Assembly: GCA_037380725.1 (NCBI GenBank)
Contig: JARRRL010000004.1
Location: forward strand, 1 to 40,148
Length of the DNA: 40,148 nucleotides
Direction of reading: 5' to 3'
Origin: JARRRL01 sp037380725
GTDB taxonomy: Bacteria; Pseudomonadota; Gammaproteobacteria; Pseudomonadales; JANQJO01
Positions 8,495-17,555 of the stretch are shown one piece after another (position 1 is the stretch's first letter; each line of letters starts with the position of its first letter). The notes below the pieces were generated by a model. That model worked only from the letters and a program-made list of their open reading frames with translations, searched no databases and was not told the DNA's origin. The translations under genes were made by a program, and so were the position numbers.

Positions 8495-8536
8495 CACGAA
8501 GCTACGCAGTCTCCCTCGACTGCGCTTTGCTTCGTG
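8495..8536 (-). terminator. Strong hairpin between yceD and rpmF
   Basis: CACGAAGC (8495-8502) pairs with GCTTCGTG (8529-8536), and CGCAGTC (8505-8511) with GACTGCG (8518-8524), giving a long two-part stem with a 6 nt loop. On the minus strand it is followed only by TTTCTACAAAAT, so it may be a leaky terminator, an attenuator or an RNA-processing site that sets L32 levels relative to YceD. Confidence 0.5.
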
Positions 8537-8662
8537 AGACTGGCAAACCTGTGCCACGAGGCAGGGGCAAAGGACGCGTATTGTAGCCAGAAAACAAGCG
8601 AAGTAAAAGCCTTGTTAGGATTTCACACACCGGCTTTCACAACAATAGCTTTAATAATTTAA

Positions 8663-9376
8663 TCAGATGTCGTCGTCAACTGTCGTTTTCAAAGCCTCCA
8701 AAACGCGAAACGGATTATCCCTCGATGAATCGGAATCTGCAAGCCTGGCCTCTCCTGTCTTTGCGCCTTCTTTTCCAACGCCTTTTGCGCCGTCACGCAC
8801 CCCTTCCGCCTCATCCCGCTCGCGGGAATCCTCAAACGCCTCATCACTCGCGGTCAACGGTATCAAGGGCAGCAAGCCTTCGGCACAAGTCTCGTCATTG
8901 TGCATGGGGACCAAGGGCAAACTGAGTAACACGTCATCTTCGATCAAATCGATGACCTCAATCGATTCCTCCGCGTGCACAAGTGGCTCATATTCACTGG
9001 GAAAACGCGCCATATCCTGCTCGGAGACAACGCGCGCCAAACTGATGGACAAGGCCACCGTTTGCTCGATGACTTCCAAGCAGCGCTGACACACCAAAGG
9101 CAACTTCCCTGAAAGATAACCTTTAATGACCAGCCACCCCTCGCTGTCAAAACCAAAGCGGAGTTGAAGCGCCAAGGGCTCCGCGCTCGCCAACAAGCCC
9201 ACGGCAACGGCTGAATGCGTTGCCAAGCGCGTGAACAACGCGAGCGGAACGGTGCCGGACATTTCAGCTTTAGCTAAAGCCAATTTGTGTAATTTCAAAT
9301 GTGACGGAAAGGGTTTTTCGGGCATAATGCTAACCCGTTGGGTTGGTGGGCTAACGGGGTTATGTTGTATTTTCAT
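8663..9376 (-). CDS. yceD: YceD/DUF177 family protein (23S rRNA accumulation protein)
   Basis: YceD proteins are linked to 23S rRNA accumulation and ribosome assembly and are encoded before rpmF. The ATG at 9376 has AAGGAG seven bases upstream, better than the later ATG at 9325. The motif LVCQRCLEV with its paired cysteines is the family signature, followed by the acidic EVIDLIEDDVLLSLPLVPMH. The usual C-terminal PF-VL--LK appears as NPFRVLEALK. The protein is 237 aa against 173 in E. coli. A low-complexity insert rich in E, G, A, K and R (about residues 185-225) separates PLIPL from the conserved tail. Confidence 0.92.
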   Translation of the reverse strand: MKIQHNPVSPPTQRVSIMPEKPFPSHLKLHKLALAKAEMSGTVPLALFTRLATHSAVAVGLLASAEPLALQLRFGFDSEGWLVIKGYLSGKLPLVCQRCLEVIEQTVALSISLARVVSEQDMARFPSEYEPLVHAEESIEVIDLIEDDVLLSLPLVPMHNDETCAEGLLPLIPLTASDEAFEDSRERDEAEGVRDGAKGVGKEGAKTGEARLADSDSSRDNPFRVLEALKTTVDDDI

Positions 9377-9779
9377 CAAGCGACTCCTTCTATTTCTCGT
9401 GTGCACGCTCGATACTGCCGCGCGAACACCCTACCTGCCTCACATCTACACACCGAATAACCACAACATCTTTCTTTTCGCCGCTACTTTCGTTTCACCA
9501 CTCACTAGTAATAATATGCGCAGCAAGCGGTGCGGCATTGAGCATTGAAAGACAAGTGACTTATAAAGATCAACGGGTGTGGTCTTTATAAGCACACGCG
9601 CGGTGTGCGCACCCCAGGCAACACATCAGGGGTGGTCTGTTAACGAAACAACACATTAACGCATGTTGACTCGTACTAACTGAAGCAAAAACACTTAAAA
9701 CTAAAAGAACGCTAAGTTAAAGTGTCAACAGCAGGAACGAAAGCCTGATTTTCGTCCATATTACCACGACTCGGAGTTC
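9377..9779. promoter_or_regulatory. Divergent yceD/maf control region with nested inverted repeats
   Basis: This gap must hold the promoters of the yceD-rpmF-plsX-fab cluster (minus) and maf (plus). It carries a perfect 10 bp inverted repeat, CTTATAAAGA (9560-9569) and TCTTTATAAG (9583-9592), spaced by 13 bp. A 6 bp GCACAC/GTGTGC repeat (9592-9608) abuts it, and ACGAAA/TTTCGT lies at 9737-9755. I could not settle on -35/-10 pairs. The 10 bp arms look like a regulator site or an RNA hairpin. Confidence 0.5.
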
Positions 9780-10517
9780 ATGTGCAGCACGATGATAAAT
9801 AAGCTAATCACACCGGAATCCACGCATTCCTTCATCTTAGCCACCACGTCTTCGTTCAAACAAAAACTGTTCAAACGAATCGGCTTACCATTTACCGTGC
9901 TCGATCCGCAGACCGACGAAACACCCTACCCCAATGAAGACGGCGCTACATTAGCACAACGTCTGGCACGCGCCAAAGCCGAAGCAGGCGCGCACATCGC
10001 CATCCAGAATTCAAAGGTAAACGTCCAGACAGACGCTTGCGTACGGCGTACGGAACGTCTTTTTATCATCGGCTGCGATCAAGTACCCGTTTTGGAATCG
10101 GGTCAGATACTGCATAAACCGGGAACCCCTGAACTCGCCAAACAGGAACTGCGACGACTCAGTGGAAAACGCGTGGTTTTTTACACCGCCGTCAGCGTAA
10201 TCCGCGTAAAGCAACCCATGTTGGCAGGCGGAACGCCTGAGGACAGTCAGCACCAGCCGCACCTCCACTCAGACATACATCACGTGGGTTCACACACAGA
10301 CATCACCACCGTTACGTATCGCCCCATCAGCGAACAACACATTGAGCGATACCTTGATCAAGAAGCAGGCTGGCGCTGCGCAGGCGCCGTCCAATCAGAA
10401 GCCCTGGGGATCACCTTACTCGCCGCCATCGACACCACAGACCCAAGCGCTTTAGTGGGTTTACCACTGATTGGGCTCACCAGCCTCTTGCAGAATCAAA
10501 ACATCCAGATACCCTGA
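9780..10517 (+). CDS. Maf/YceF-family nucleotide pyrophosphatase with two insertions
   Basis: Maf proteins hydrolyse non-canonical nucleoside triphosphates; YceF-type members prefer m7GTP. The order here (divergent from yceD) matches E. coli yceF. Family signatures are ILATTSSFKQKLFKRIGLPF, DETPYPNE, the catalytic GCDQVPVL, GKRVVFYTAVSV, WRCAGAVQSEALGITLL and LVGLPLIGLTSLL. The protein is 245 aa against about 195 because of two inserts, around residues 78-93 (before LFIIGCDQ) and 145-170 (H/Q-rich, before TDITTVTYRP). Both inserts lie between conserved strands, so the fold can be kept. An ATG at 9792 is an alternative start. Confidence 0.92.
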   Translation: MCSTMINKLITPESTHSFILATTSSFKQKLFKRIGLPFTVLDPQTDETPYPNEDGATLAQRLARAKAEAGAHIAIQNSKVNVQTDACVRRTERLFIIGCDQVPVLESGQILHKPGTPELAKQELRRLSGKRVVFYTAVSVIRVKQPMLAGGTPEDSQHQPHLHSDIHHVGSHTDITTVTYRPISEQHIERYLDQEAGWRCAGAVQSEALGITLLAAIDTTDPSALVGLPLIGLTSLLQNQNIQIP

Positions 10518-10545
10518 CGATAGCGAGTGCGCGGCACGAAAACCA

Positions 10546-11529
10546 TTATTGCAGACGCGGCACACTCAGCTCCGACAAAATAGCCTGCGTTACGGAGGCG
10601 CCCAATCGACCCGCAATGGCCTGCAACGGATCCAGTTTTGGGGTGTAATTCACCATCTTTTCTTCACCGATGATTTCACGCGCCACGTACTCGGCGCTGG
10701 CCAAACCGTCAATCAAGCCCAATTCCACCGACTGCTCCCCCGTCCACAATAAACCATTAAACAAATCTTGTCGGCTTAAGCGGTCACCACGCCCACGTTT
10801 GACGCGATCGATGAACTGTTTATGCACATACCCTAAGACTTCACGAAAATGAGCCACTTCTTCTCCCTTCAGCGGCAGAAAAGGGTCTAACAAGGCTTTA
10901 TTTTGACCGGCCGTGAAAACACGTCGCTCCACGCCCACTTTATCCATCAATTCGGTAAATCCAAAATTCATACTGATGACCCCAATGGAGCCCACAAGGC
11001 TGGAGTCATTCGCGTAAATTTCATCAGCCGCCGCTGCAATGTAATACGCCCCCGACGTCCCCATATCTGAAATCACCGCGTACACCTTTTTTTCCGGAAA
11101 TTTCTTACGCAAACGCTGAATTTCATCAAAAATCAATGCCGCTTGGACAGGGCTACCACCCGGACTGTTAATGCGCAACAAAATGCCTTGCGCGTGACTC
11201 GACTCAAACGCCGCCTGCAGCGCATGACCAATGGCTTCAGCGTTTGCGGGTTTATCCGCCGCAATCATGCCTTCCACATCAATCACCGCCGTGTGGTTCT
11301 CTCGGGTTGACACGCCGCCTATGCGTTGACCCAGCACAAGAAGTAACACAACAAATAAATACAAAAAAGTCAAACTTTTAAACAAAATACCCCAACGACG
11401 CGCCCTGACTTGTTCCTTGAACGATCGAGATAACAAATCCTCAATTAATTTCCATTCTTTACTGTTACCCGAACCTTTACCGGCATGAGACATGGGGTTT
11501 AGATCGTGTTTGGGGTGATCGTGATCCAT
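10546..11529 (-). CDS. sppA: Signal peptide peptidase SppA, short form
   Basis: Membrane-bound serine protease (S49 family) that degrades cleaved signal peptides on the periplasmic side. The ATG at 11529 with AGGAAG upstream is preferred to the frame's first codon at 11613; the protein is then 327 aa. One membrane segment lies near residues 47-67 (FLYLFVVLLLVLG). Catalytic S159 is in DMGTSGAYYIAAAADEI and K211 in AGQNKALLDPF. INSPGGSPVQAA and SLVGSIGVI are family motifs. The single S49 domain matches the short type found next to rluC and rne in Pseudomonas. It converges on maf with a 28 bp gap. Confidence 0.94.
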   Translation of the reverse strand: MDHDHPKHDLNPMSHAGKGSGNSKEWKLIEDLLSRSFKEQVRARRWGILFKSLTFLYLFVVLLLVLGQRIGGVSTRENHTAVIDVEGMIAADKPANAEAIGHALQAAFESSHAQGILLRINSPGGSPVQAALIFDEIQRLRKKFPEKKVYAVISDMGTSGAYYIAAAADEIYANDSSLVGSIGVISMNFGFTELMDKVGVERRVFTAGQNKALLDPFLPLKGEEVAHFREVLGYVHKQFIDRVKRGRGDRLSRQDLFNGLLWTGEQSVELGLIDGLASAEYVAREIIGEEKMVNYTPKLDPLQAIAGRLGASVTQAILSELSVPRLQ

Positions 11530-11716
11530 TTCAGTACTCACTTCCTGTATACTTTCCGTTGAATAGTTAGATTGAAATTTACGCCAAGATATACCGAAAA
11601 TGTTACGGCGCAAGGCGGATTTTCAGTTAACAACAGCTTAGACTTAATTTCGGTTTTGCAACAGTTTAGACATCACTTCATTTACGATCAGCCGCAGTCA
11701 CGCTACACGTCGCCCC

Positions 11717-12739
11717 TTATTTGTTTGTCTTTTTGTTTATCCTTTGATTGTCCGCATGACCTTTGTCCGCATGATCTAGACACGCATGATCTTGACGTAG
11801 CATCAATAGCGTTTTCTCCAAGCGATCCTCAAAAGGCGCTTCAAAAGAGGGCCAAGCGTCTGCCCCTTCTATCCGTGGTAAGGTCAAGGTGGAACAATGC
11901 AAAAAATGCCGCCCCTTCAAAGGCCGCGCCCAGCTTGGTCGTGGTAGATCCGTGTATTTTTTATCTCCAACGATGGGGAAACCCGTTGACGCGCAGTGCA
12001 CACGTATTTGATGCGTTCGACCCGTCTTTGGCTCAGCCCACAGCAGGGTCGCAGCGCCAAAGCGCTCCGCCACACTGAGCTCCGTGTGCGCGGCTTGACC
12101 CCACTCATGGTCCACACGCACAAACCGCTCACCGTTTGCTGCCACATAACGATATAAAGGGCTTTTTACCACCGTCTTGCGTCGTGGCCAATCTCCGTGC
12201 ACCAAAGCCACATATCGTTTTTCAACAACGCGATCACGAAACGCTTCATGCAATGCCGTCAGCACACGACGCTTTTTGGCAATCACCAAACAGCCAGAGG
12301 TCTCACGATCCAATCGATGCACCAGTTCCAACGAACGCGCCTGGGGTCTGGCCAAGCGCAACGCTTCAATCATCCCAATTGAAATGCCGCTTCCGCCATG
12401 CACTGCCCAACCCGCTGGTTTATTTAGGACAACAATGGCGTTGTCTTCAAACAAAACACAGCGCTGTAAGCGCGCAACAAGCGTATCATCAAGCTCCGTT
12501 TTTGATCCCTGCTCACGACAAACCAGCAGCATAGGCGGTAAACGAAGTTGCCCCCCCGTCGGTAATTTGGTTGCCGCTTTAACCCGTTTTTTATCAAGAC
12601 GAATTTGACCTTTTCGGATCAATTGATAGATGTGAGATCGTGGCACGCCTTTCCAATGTCGGATAAGAAAATTATCCACTCGTTGACCCGCACTGTCTCC
12701 ATCGATCGTTATCCATGTTACGCCTTCGCCTTGGGACAC
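11717..12739 (-). CDS. rluC: 23S rRNA pseudouridine synthase RluC
   Basis: RluC makes pseudouridines 955, 2504 and 2580 in 23S rRNA (E. coli numbering). The frame opens at 12814 with a hydrophobic stretch foreign to the family. The GTG at 12739 has AGGGGAGG seven bases upstream and puts the catalytic aspartate at D144 in ELVHRLDRETSGCLV, the same number as in E. coli RluC. The N-terminal S4 RNA-binding domain (QRVDNFLIRHW...IYQLIRKGQIRLD) and the C-terminal KTGRTHQIRVH are clear. It is divergent from rne, as in E. coli. The length of 340 aa fits RluC. Confidence 0.94.
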   Translation of the reverse strand: MSQGEGVTWITIDGDSAGQRVDNFLIRHWKGVPRSHIYQLIRKGQIRLDKKRVKAATKLPTGGQLRLPPMLLVCREQGSKTELDDTLVARLQRCVLFEDNAIVVLNKPAGWAVHGGSGISIGMIEALRLARPQARSLELVHRLDRETSGCLVIAKKRRVLTALHEAFRDRVVEKRYVALVHGDWPRRKTVVKSPLYRYVAANGERFVRVDHEWGQAAHTELSVAERFGAATLLWAEPKTGRTHQIRVHCASTGFPIVGDKKYTDLPRPSWARPLKGRHFLHCSTLTLPRIEGADAWPSFEAPFEDRLEKTLLMLRQDHACLDHADKGHADNQRINKKTNK

Positions 12740-14084
12740 CCACACGCCTCCCCTGCCCGACCCCTTTACAAGCAAAACCAGGCCAAGCAACTGGGCAATC
12801 GCCATTGGTTTCATTTCACCGACCTGATTTAAGACCGGGTTTAAGGTTTGAAGTGGACAATTTTAATGTTATATTGACGACCAGGTTGATCTGGGCATAC
12901 CAATCCACGCTGGCTCGCAGCCAATCCGTATTGTACGGGGATCTTTTGCGGGTATCCAGTGGTAGTCATGCGCACTTGCGCCCAAAGCAACGTCGTAGAC
13001 CTCGTCAAACGGTTTCCCCTTTTTTTCTTGATCCACGGAAAAAATAGCAGCGATCCGAGGACAGCAAAATAAGCAGCGACAAGCTAGGCAACGAAACCAC
13101 AACGAAACAATAGGGCCGACTCATAAGCGCTCAACATCACTACCGAGTTGCCCTGCTGCCCAATCGTGACTATATCTATGATAGTGATATCCCTGATAGT
13201 GGTATCTATGGTAGTAATGACCATGCAGCAAAACAACATGCAGCAAAACTAAAGTACAGCAGAAGGAAATCAGCATTAGAGAAAGAAAGAAGTAAACATC
13301 CAGTGCTAACAAAGCAAGCGGTTAAAGCAAACGGTTATATTTGATTGTAGTTTGATATTGTGATAGGAGAGAATCAGCGACGCTGATACAGCGCGCGCAT
13401 CCAAGGCACCACCCAATCATGGGTGAGTGGCCCGTGTGAATAAGCCGATTATCTGTAGTACTCTGTTCGCCAGATACATCAAACTGGCGACGCCCAGCTC
13501 GACAGAAACACATTGGTGCTTCAACGAGCCACAGAGCAAAATTTAGTGTAGAGAGTTTAGTGTAGGTAGAGAGAGAGAACACCGTGTGGCGCGCTGCTTT
13601 CCGCGACCACACACACACGAGTTTTCGATAACGTATAACGTGTAATAAGCTGAAAAACTGACTGAAAAATCTCAAACACTGCGGTATCAACACACCGTAT
13701 ACACCGCGCACACAGTGATGCGACGTCGCACCACGCGCAGTGGTAGAAGGATGGAGATGGCAGAGGTAGAGAGATGACCCGTTCATCGACCAACACCGCA
13801 ATGTCTGGCAGACTGTTTAGGATTGTTTTACTGTAAATCGGCCTTTGATGTTTGGTATACACCTTCAATTCATCGCCAAGACAGGAAACGACCTCACCGG
13901 TTTCATCAGTCAAAACAGAATCATAAGTTTACGTATCGATGGCTCAAACCCCGCGTGAGGATCACGCCTCTCCACCACGAAGACCTCGCGCCTAGATCAG
14001 AAGCGGCTCTTTCTCGCCCAAAACGTATCACCCAAACCTTACTCACTTCGTCGGATGAACCCGAAACGAGCGAAACACAACATC
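12740..14084. other. Long rluC-rne intergenic region, probable rne leader
   Basis: About 1.3 kb without a supported gene. In E. coli rne has a long 5' untranslated leader that mediates autoregulation, and a similar role is plausible here. The region contains short duplications: ATGCAGCAAAAC twice near 13221-13250, degenerate ATAGTGATATCC/ATAGTGGTATCT units near 13173-13220, and TTTAGTGTAG twice near 13545-13565. The small minus-strand frames here have no family signatures. Confidence 0.5.
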
Positions 14085-17000
14085 ATGAAGAAAAAACGTA
14101 TGCTGGTAAACGCGACTCACGCAGAAGAGATCCGAGTCGCGCTGGTAAATGGACAACACTTGTACGACCTAGACATCGAACACCGCATTCGCCAACAGAA
14201 AAAGAGCAACGTATATAAAGGAAAAATTACCCGAGTCGAACCATCCCTTGAAGCCGCGTTTGTCGATTATGGCGCAGAGCGCCACGGCTTCTTACCCCTG
14301 AAAGAAATTGCACGTGAATACTTTATCAAAGACCCACGCGACATCGATGGACGCATCAGCATCCGTGAAGTGGTGAAAGAAGGTCAAGAAGTCATTATTC
14401 AGGTGGCCAAAGACGAGCGCGGCACAAAAGGCGCTGCGTTAAGCACCTTCATCAGCTTGGCGGGCCGCTACTTGGTTTTAATGCCCAATAACCCGCGCGC
14501 TGGGGGCATCAGCCGCCGCATAGAAGGTGACGAACGCGCTGAGTTGAAAGACGCGTTAAACGAGTTGGAAATCCCGAACGAAATGGGCGTCATTGTGCGC
14601 ACAGCCGGTGTTGGTCGTTCCGGTGACGAGTTACGCGGTGACTTTGAGTACCTTCTGCAAGTGTGGGACGCCATCAAGGACGCCTCGGCTCATCGCAAAG
14701 CGCCGTTTCTGATTTACCAAGAAAGCAACGTCATTTTGCGCACGATCCGCGACTGCCTGCGTCAAGATATTTCTGAAATTTTAATTGATCACGACGAAAC
14801 GTACCAAGAAGCCTTGGATTTTATTCGCGCCGTGATGCCGCACTATGAACCAAAATTAAAGCACTACACCGATTCCACTCCTTTATTTTCACGCTTTCAA
14901 ATCGAAAGCCAGATCGAAACCGCCTTTCAGCGAGAAGTGAAGCTGCCCAGCGGTGGATCCATTGTGATCGACCCTACTGAAGCCTTGGTGTCCATCGACA
15001 TCAACAGTGCACGCTCGACCAAAGGCGCTGACTTGGAAGAAACCGCACTCCACACCAACTTGGAAGCGGCTGAAGAAATTGCCAGACAACTGCGCCTTCG
15101 CGATATCGGTGGGCTCATTGTTGTGGATTTTATCGATATGCTGCAAAACCGCCATCAGCGCGAAGTCGAGTCCAAAATGCGCGCCGTATTGGAGTTGGAT
15201 CGAGCACGCGTACAAATCAGTCGTATTTCTCGGTTTGGCCTCCTGGAATTGTCTCGCCAGCGTTTACGGGCCTCGCTCGAAGAGACCCTCAGCAAAGCCT
15301 GCCCTCGTTGCAGCGGATTAGGCACCATTCGAGACGTTCGCTCTCTGAGCTTGTCCATCATGCGTTTGGTGGAAGAAGAAGCCATGAAGGAAGGAGCGAC
15401 TGAAGTCCAAGCACAGCTGCCCGTTGACGTAGCCACCTACCTACTCAATGAAAAACGTCTGTCTATTTCCGAGATCGAAGAACAACATAATGTTCGTGTC
15501 CTCGTGATACCCAATCCGTACTTGGACTCACCCCATTACGAGCTCACTCGTAAGAAATCCAACGAAACCAATACCACGAGCGATGCATCCAGTTACGATC
15601 TGGTGCATACCCCAGAGATCGATCAAAACAACTACTTGACGCAAGATACGAATCAAGTTCTGCCACAACGGGCGGCAGTCAGCACCATACCGCCTGCAAA
15701 CAGCAAAACCACACGTCACGCTCGCAAAGAATCGGCTGCATTACATCGGTTCAGCAATTGGTTGAGTCATTTATTCCGTGGTGAAGCATCGACACAGGCG
15801 AACGACACCCCATCATCAGCGCCCACATCGACACACTCGCCACAGCAGAGCGAGTCAGGATTGGAAAGGCCAAGCACAGGTTCCCGAAGTGAAAGCAGCT
15901 CCAGTGACAACGCATTGCAGGGGCAAGATCAGAACAAGCGAGGCAATCGCCAGCGCACTAGCAACCGCAGGCGAGATCGAGACAGTAATCGAGACAGCAG
16001 TGGACGTGGCGGTGACACTTCCCGTGGACGATCCCGAGATACTCGCTCACGAGATCGAGATACGGAGTCAAACCGCAACACCGACACGAACCGCAACCCA
16101 GATGCAGCGCTGAATCGCGACGTACGCCGGGATAACCGAGATAATGCCAACAACGCCGGAGACGGTGAAATCAGCAACCAACGTCGACGCAGCAACGGAC
16201 GGGACCAGCGACGCAATGGACGTCGTCGTCAATACAACGACAACCCCGCTCAGCAAGACCGCTCATCCGAGTCGGAATCCACGCTCGACACCAACGTGAC
16301 AAGGCCTGTAGAAACCGATGCTTCCGAATCATCGGCTCACGCAAAAAGCGACAATCCGACACACACGTCAAGATACCAGCCAACACATTCGGATGACGAT
16401 GCTGCGCGCTACACCAACAAGAGATCTACGGAAAACGCCACCGATGATCAGCCGAACACGGACAGAAGCACTGCTCCGGATCAGCGGGAACCCAGCGAAG
16501 ACACACCGAGTGACAACCAGCGTGAATCAAGTGGACGTGGGCGTCGCGGAGGCAGAAATCAAACCTCACGCGGACGCTCTTCACGTCGAAGTCAAAACGA
16601 TACACGTGGAGACAATCGCAGCCACTCAGCCAATGAGCAAAGCTCTGAAACACGCGACAACAAGGTACCCGGCGCGGACGCATCATCCGAACCCGCACTG
16701 AACACGACCACATCAACGGCAGAAAGTAAAACCGCTGTGAAAGCCCCTGCCGAAAACGTTCAGAATGAAAACAATGCAAACGCAAACAACGCCGATGCAA
16801 TCGCAGGAAAAGACTCAAGGGCTGATTCGACCGATAAGACAGCAGACAGCACGCCTGCAGCACCTAAACAGCGAGGTCGCGCGACCAATGACCCACGACT
16901 AAAACGCAAGTTGGCCGCCCAACAAGCAGCGACCTCTGCCGCTCAACAAGCGGAGGTACAACAAGAGGTATCGAAAGACGTACCAAAAGACGTACCAAAA

Positions 17001-17357
17001 GAAGTACCGAAAGAAGCACCTAAAACAGCTACCGTTGGAACGGATCGACCAACATCCCCCAGCGCGCCAGTTCAAGCTCAACCAGCAGTACAAGAGCTTG
17101 TTACATCAAACACATCAACCGTTCAAACGCCTCGACATCGAGAGGAACCTCGCTCAAATGCTAGCCCTCAATCCGAGGCATCCGAGGCAAGGTCATCCAG
17201 CGGAACCGGCGTCACAAAGGCGATTACGCCACTGGAAACAGCCTTCCCCACCGCCGTTAAAATATGCCCAGTGCAACCCCCAGTGCAAACAAAGGGACAG
17301 CGGAACCAATCACCGCCCCGCTCCCCAGCAGCGCGTCTAAAACAGACAAAACGATGA
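14085..17357 (+). CDS. rne: Ribonuclease E, with probable C-terminal frameshift
   Basis: RNase E is the endonuclease and scaffold of the RNA degradosome. The start at 14085 gives MKKKRMLVNATHAEEIRVAL, aligned with E. coli; the frame itself opens 30 bases earlier. No clear Shine-Dalgarno is present. In order: S1 domain with YKGKITRVEPSLEAAFVDYG; catalytic D305 in VSIDINSARSTKG and a second Asp in IVVDFIDM; Zn-link C406/C409 in ACPRCSGLG; an amphipathic membrane-targeting-like helix ALHRFSNWLSHLFRG (nt about 15739-15780); then two Arg-rich regions and an S/T/N/D-rich tail with GRATNDPRLKRKL. In this frame the protein is 1090 aa. After the AAAA at 17259-17262 composition shifts to P/Q/R-rich. 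The -1 frame then carries S/T/E-rich sequence to a TAA at 17486-17488, so the native end is probably 17488. Confidence 0.95.
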   Translation: MKKKRMLVNATHAEEIRVALVNGQHLYDLDIEHRIRQQKKSNVYKGKITRVEPSLEAAFVDYGAERHGFLPLKEIAREYFIKDPRDIDGRISIREVVKEGQEVIIQVAKDERGTKGAALSTFISLAGRYLVLMPNNPRAGGISRRIEGDERAELKDALNELEIPNEMGVIVRTAGVGRSGDELRGDFEYLLQVWDAIKDASAHRKAPFLIYQESNVILRTIRDCLRQDISEILIDHDETYQEALDFIRAVMPHYEPKLKHYTDSTPLFSRFQIESQIETAFQREVKLPSGGSIVIDPTEALVSIDINSARSTKGADLEETALHTNLEAAEEIARQLRLRDIGGLIVVDFIDMLQNRHQREVESKMRAVLELDRARVQISRISRFGLLELSRQRLRASLEETLSKACPRCSGLGTIRDVRSLSLSIMRLVEEEAMKEGATEVQAQLPVDVATYLLNEKRLSISEIEEQHNVRVLVIPNPYLDSPHYELTRKKSNETNTTSDASSYDLVHTPEIDQNNYLTQDTNQVLPQRAAVSTIPPANSKTTRHARKESAALHRFSNWLSHLFRGEASTQANDTPSSAPTSTHSPQQSESGLERPSTGSRSESSSSDNALQGQDQNKRGNRQRTSNRRRDRDSNRDSSGRGGDTSRGRSRDTRSRDRDTESNRNTDTNRNPDAALNRDVRRDNRDNANNAGDGEISNQRRRSNGRDQRRNGRRRQYNDNPAQQDRSSESESTLDTNVTRPVETDASESSAHAKSDNPTHTSRYQPTHSDDDAARYTNKRSTENATDDQPNTDRSTAPDQREPSEDTPSDNQRESSGRGRRGGRNQTSRGRSSRRSQNDTRGDNRSHSANEQSSETRDNKVPGADASSEPALNTTTSTAESKTAVKAPAENVQNENNANANNADAIAGKDSRADSTDKTADSTPAAPKQRGRATNDPRLKRKLAAQQAATSAAQQAEVQQEVSKDVPKDVPKEVPKEAPKTATVGTDRPTSPSAPVQAQPAVQELVTSNTSTVQTPRHREEPRSNASPQSEASEARSSSGTGVTKAITPLETAFPTAVKICPVQPPVQTKGQRNQSPPRSPAARLKQTKR
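16974..17021 (+). repeat. In-frame 12 bp repeat in the rne tail
   Basis: Four tandem 12 bp units encode KDVP, KDVP, KEVP and KEAP. The period is a multiple of three, so the frame is kept. They lie in the disordered C-terminal scaffold of RNase E. Confidence 0.85.
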
Positions 17358-17495
17358 AATCCGACAGTACCAAACCAAGCAGCAAAACAAATGGTACTGC
17401 CGAAGCTGATCGTAGCACTCCGGAACACACTACCGTGACACAACCCGGCCTGTCTTCTGCGCCCGGTCTGTCTTCTGCAAACGAGTAACACAATT

Positions 17496-17534
17496 TTCCT
17501 TCGCCTGAGTTTGAAACAAGCTCAGGCGAAGGAA
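17496..17534 (+). terminator. Perfect 14 bp hairpin after rne
   Basis: TTCCTTCGCCTGAG (17496-17509) and CTCAGGCGAAGGAA (17521-17534) form a perfect 14 bp stem with an 11 nt loop, starting eight bases after the TAA at 17488. No T-run follows, so it may act as an mRNA 3' barrier rather than a standard intrinsic terminator. Its position right after the stop of the shifted frame supports that frame as the true rne end. Confidence 0.6.
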
Positions 17535-17555
17535 GCGCTGTGAGATTCTCCTTTC

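Noticed and set aside
12869..13102. 77-codon minus-strand frame upstream of rluC
   Set aside because: No family signature or ribosome binding site that I can see, and it lies in the probable control region of rluC and rne.
13557..13913. 118-codon minus-strand frame in the rne leader
   Set aside because: No motif, unusual composition, overlapped by short tandem duplications.
17264..17488. Separate 74-residue gene after rne
   Set aside because: It has no ribosome binding site and its composition continues the RNase E tail; a frameshifted rne end explains it better.
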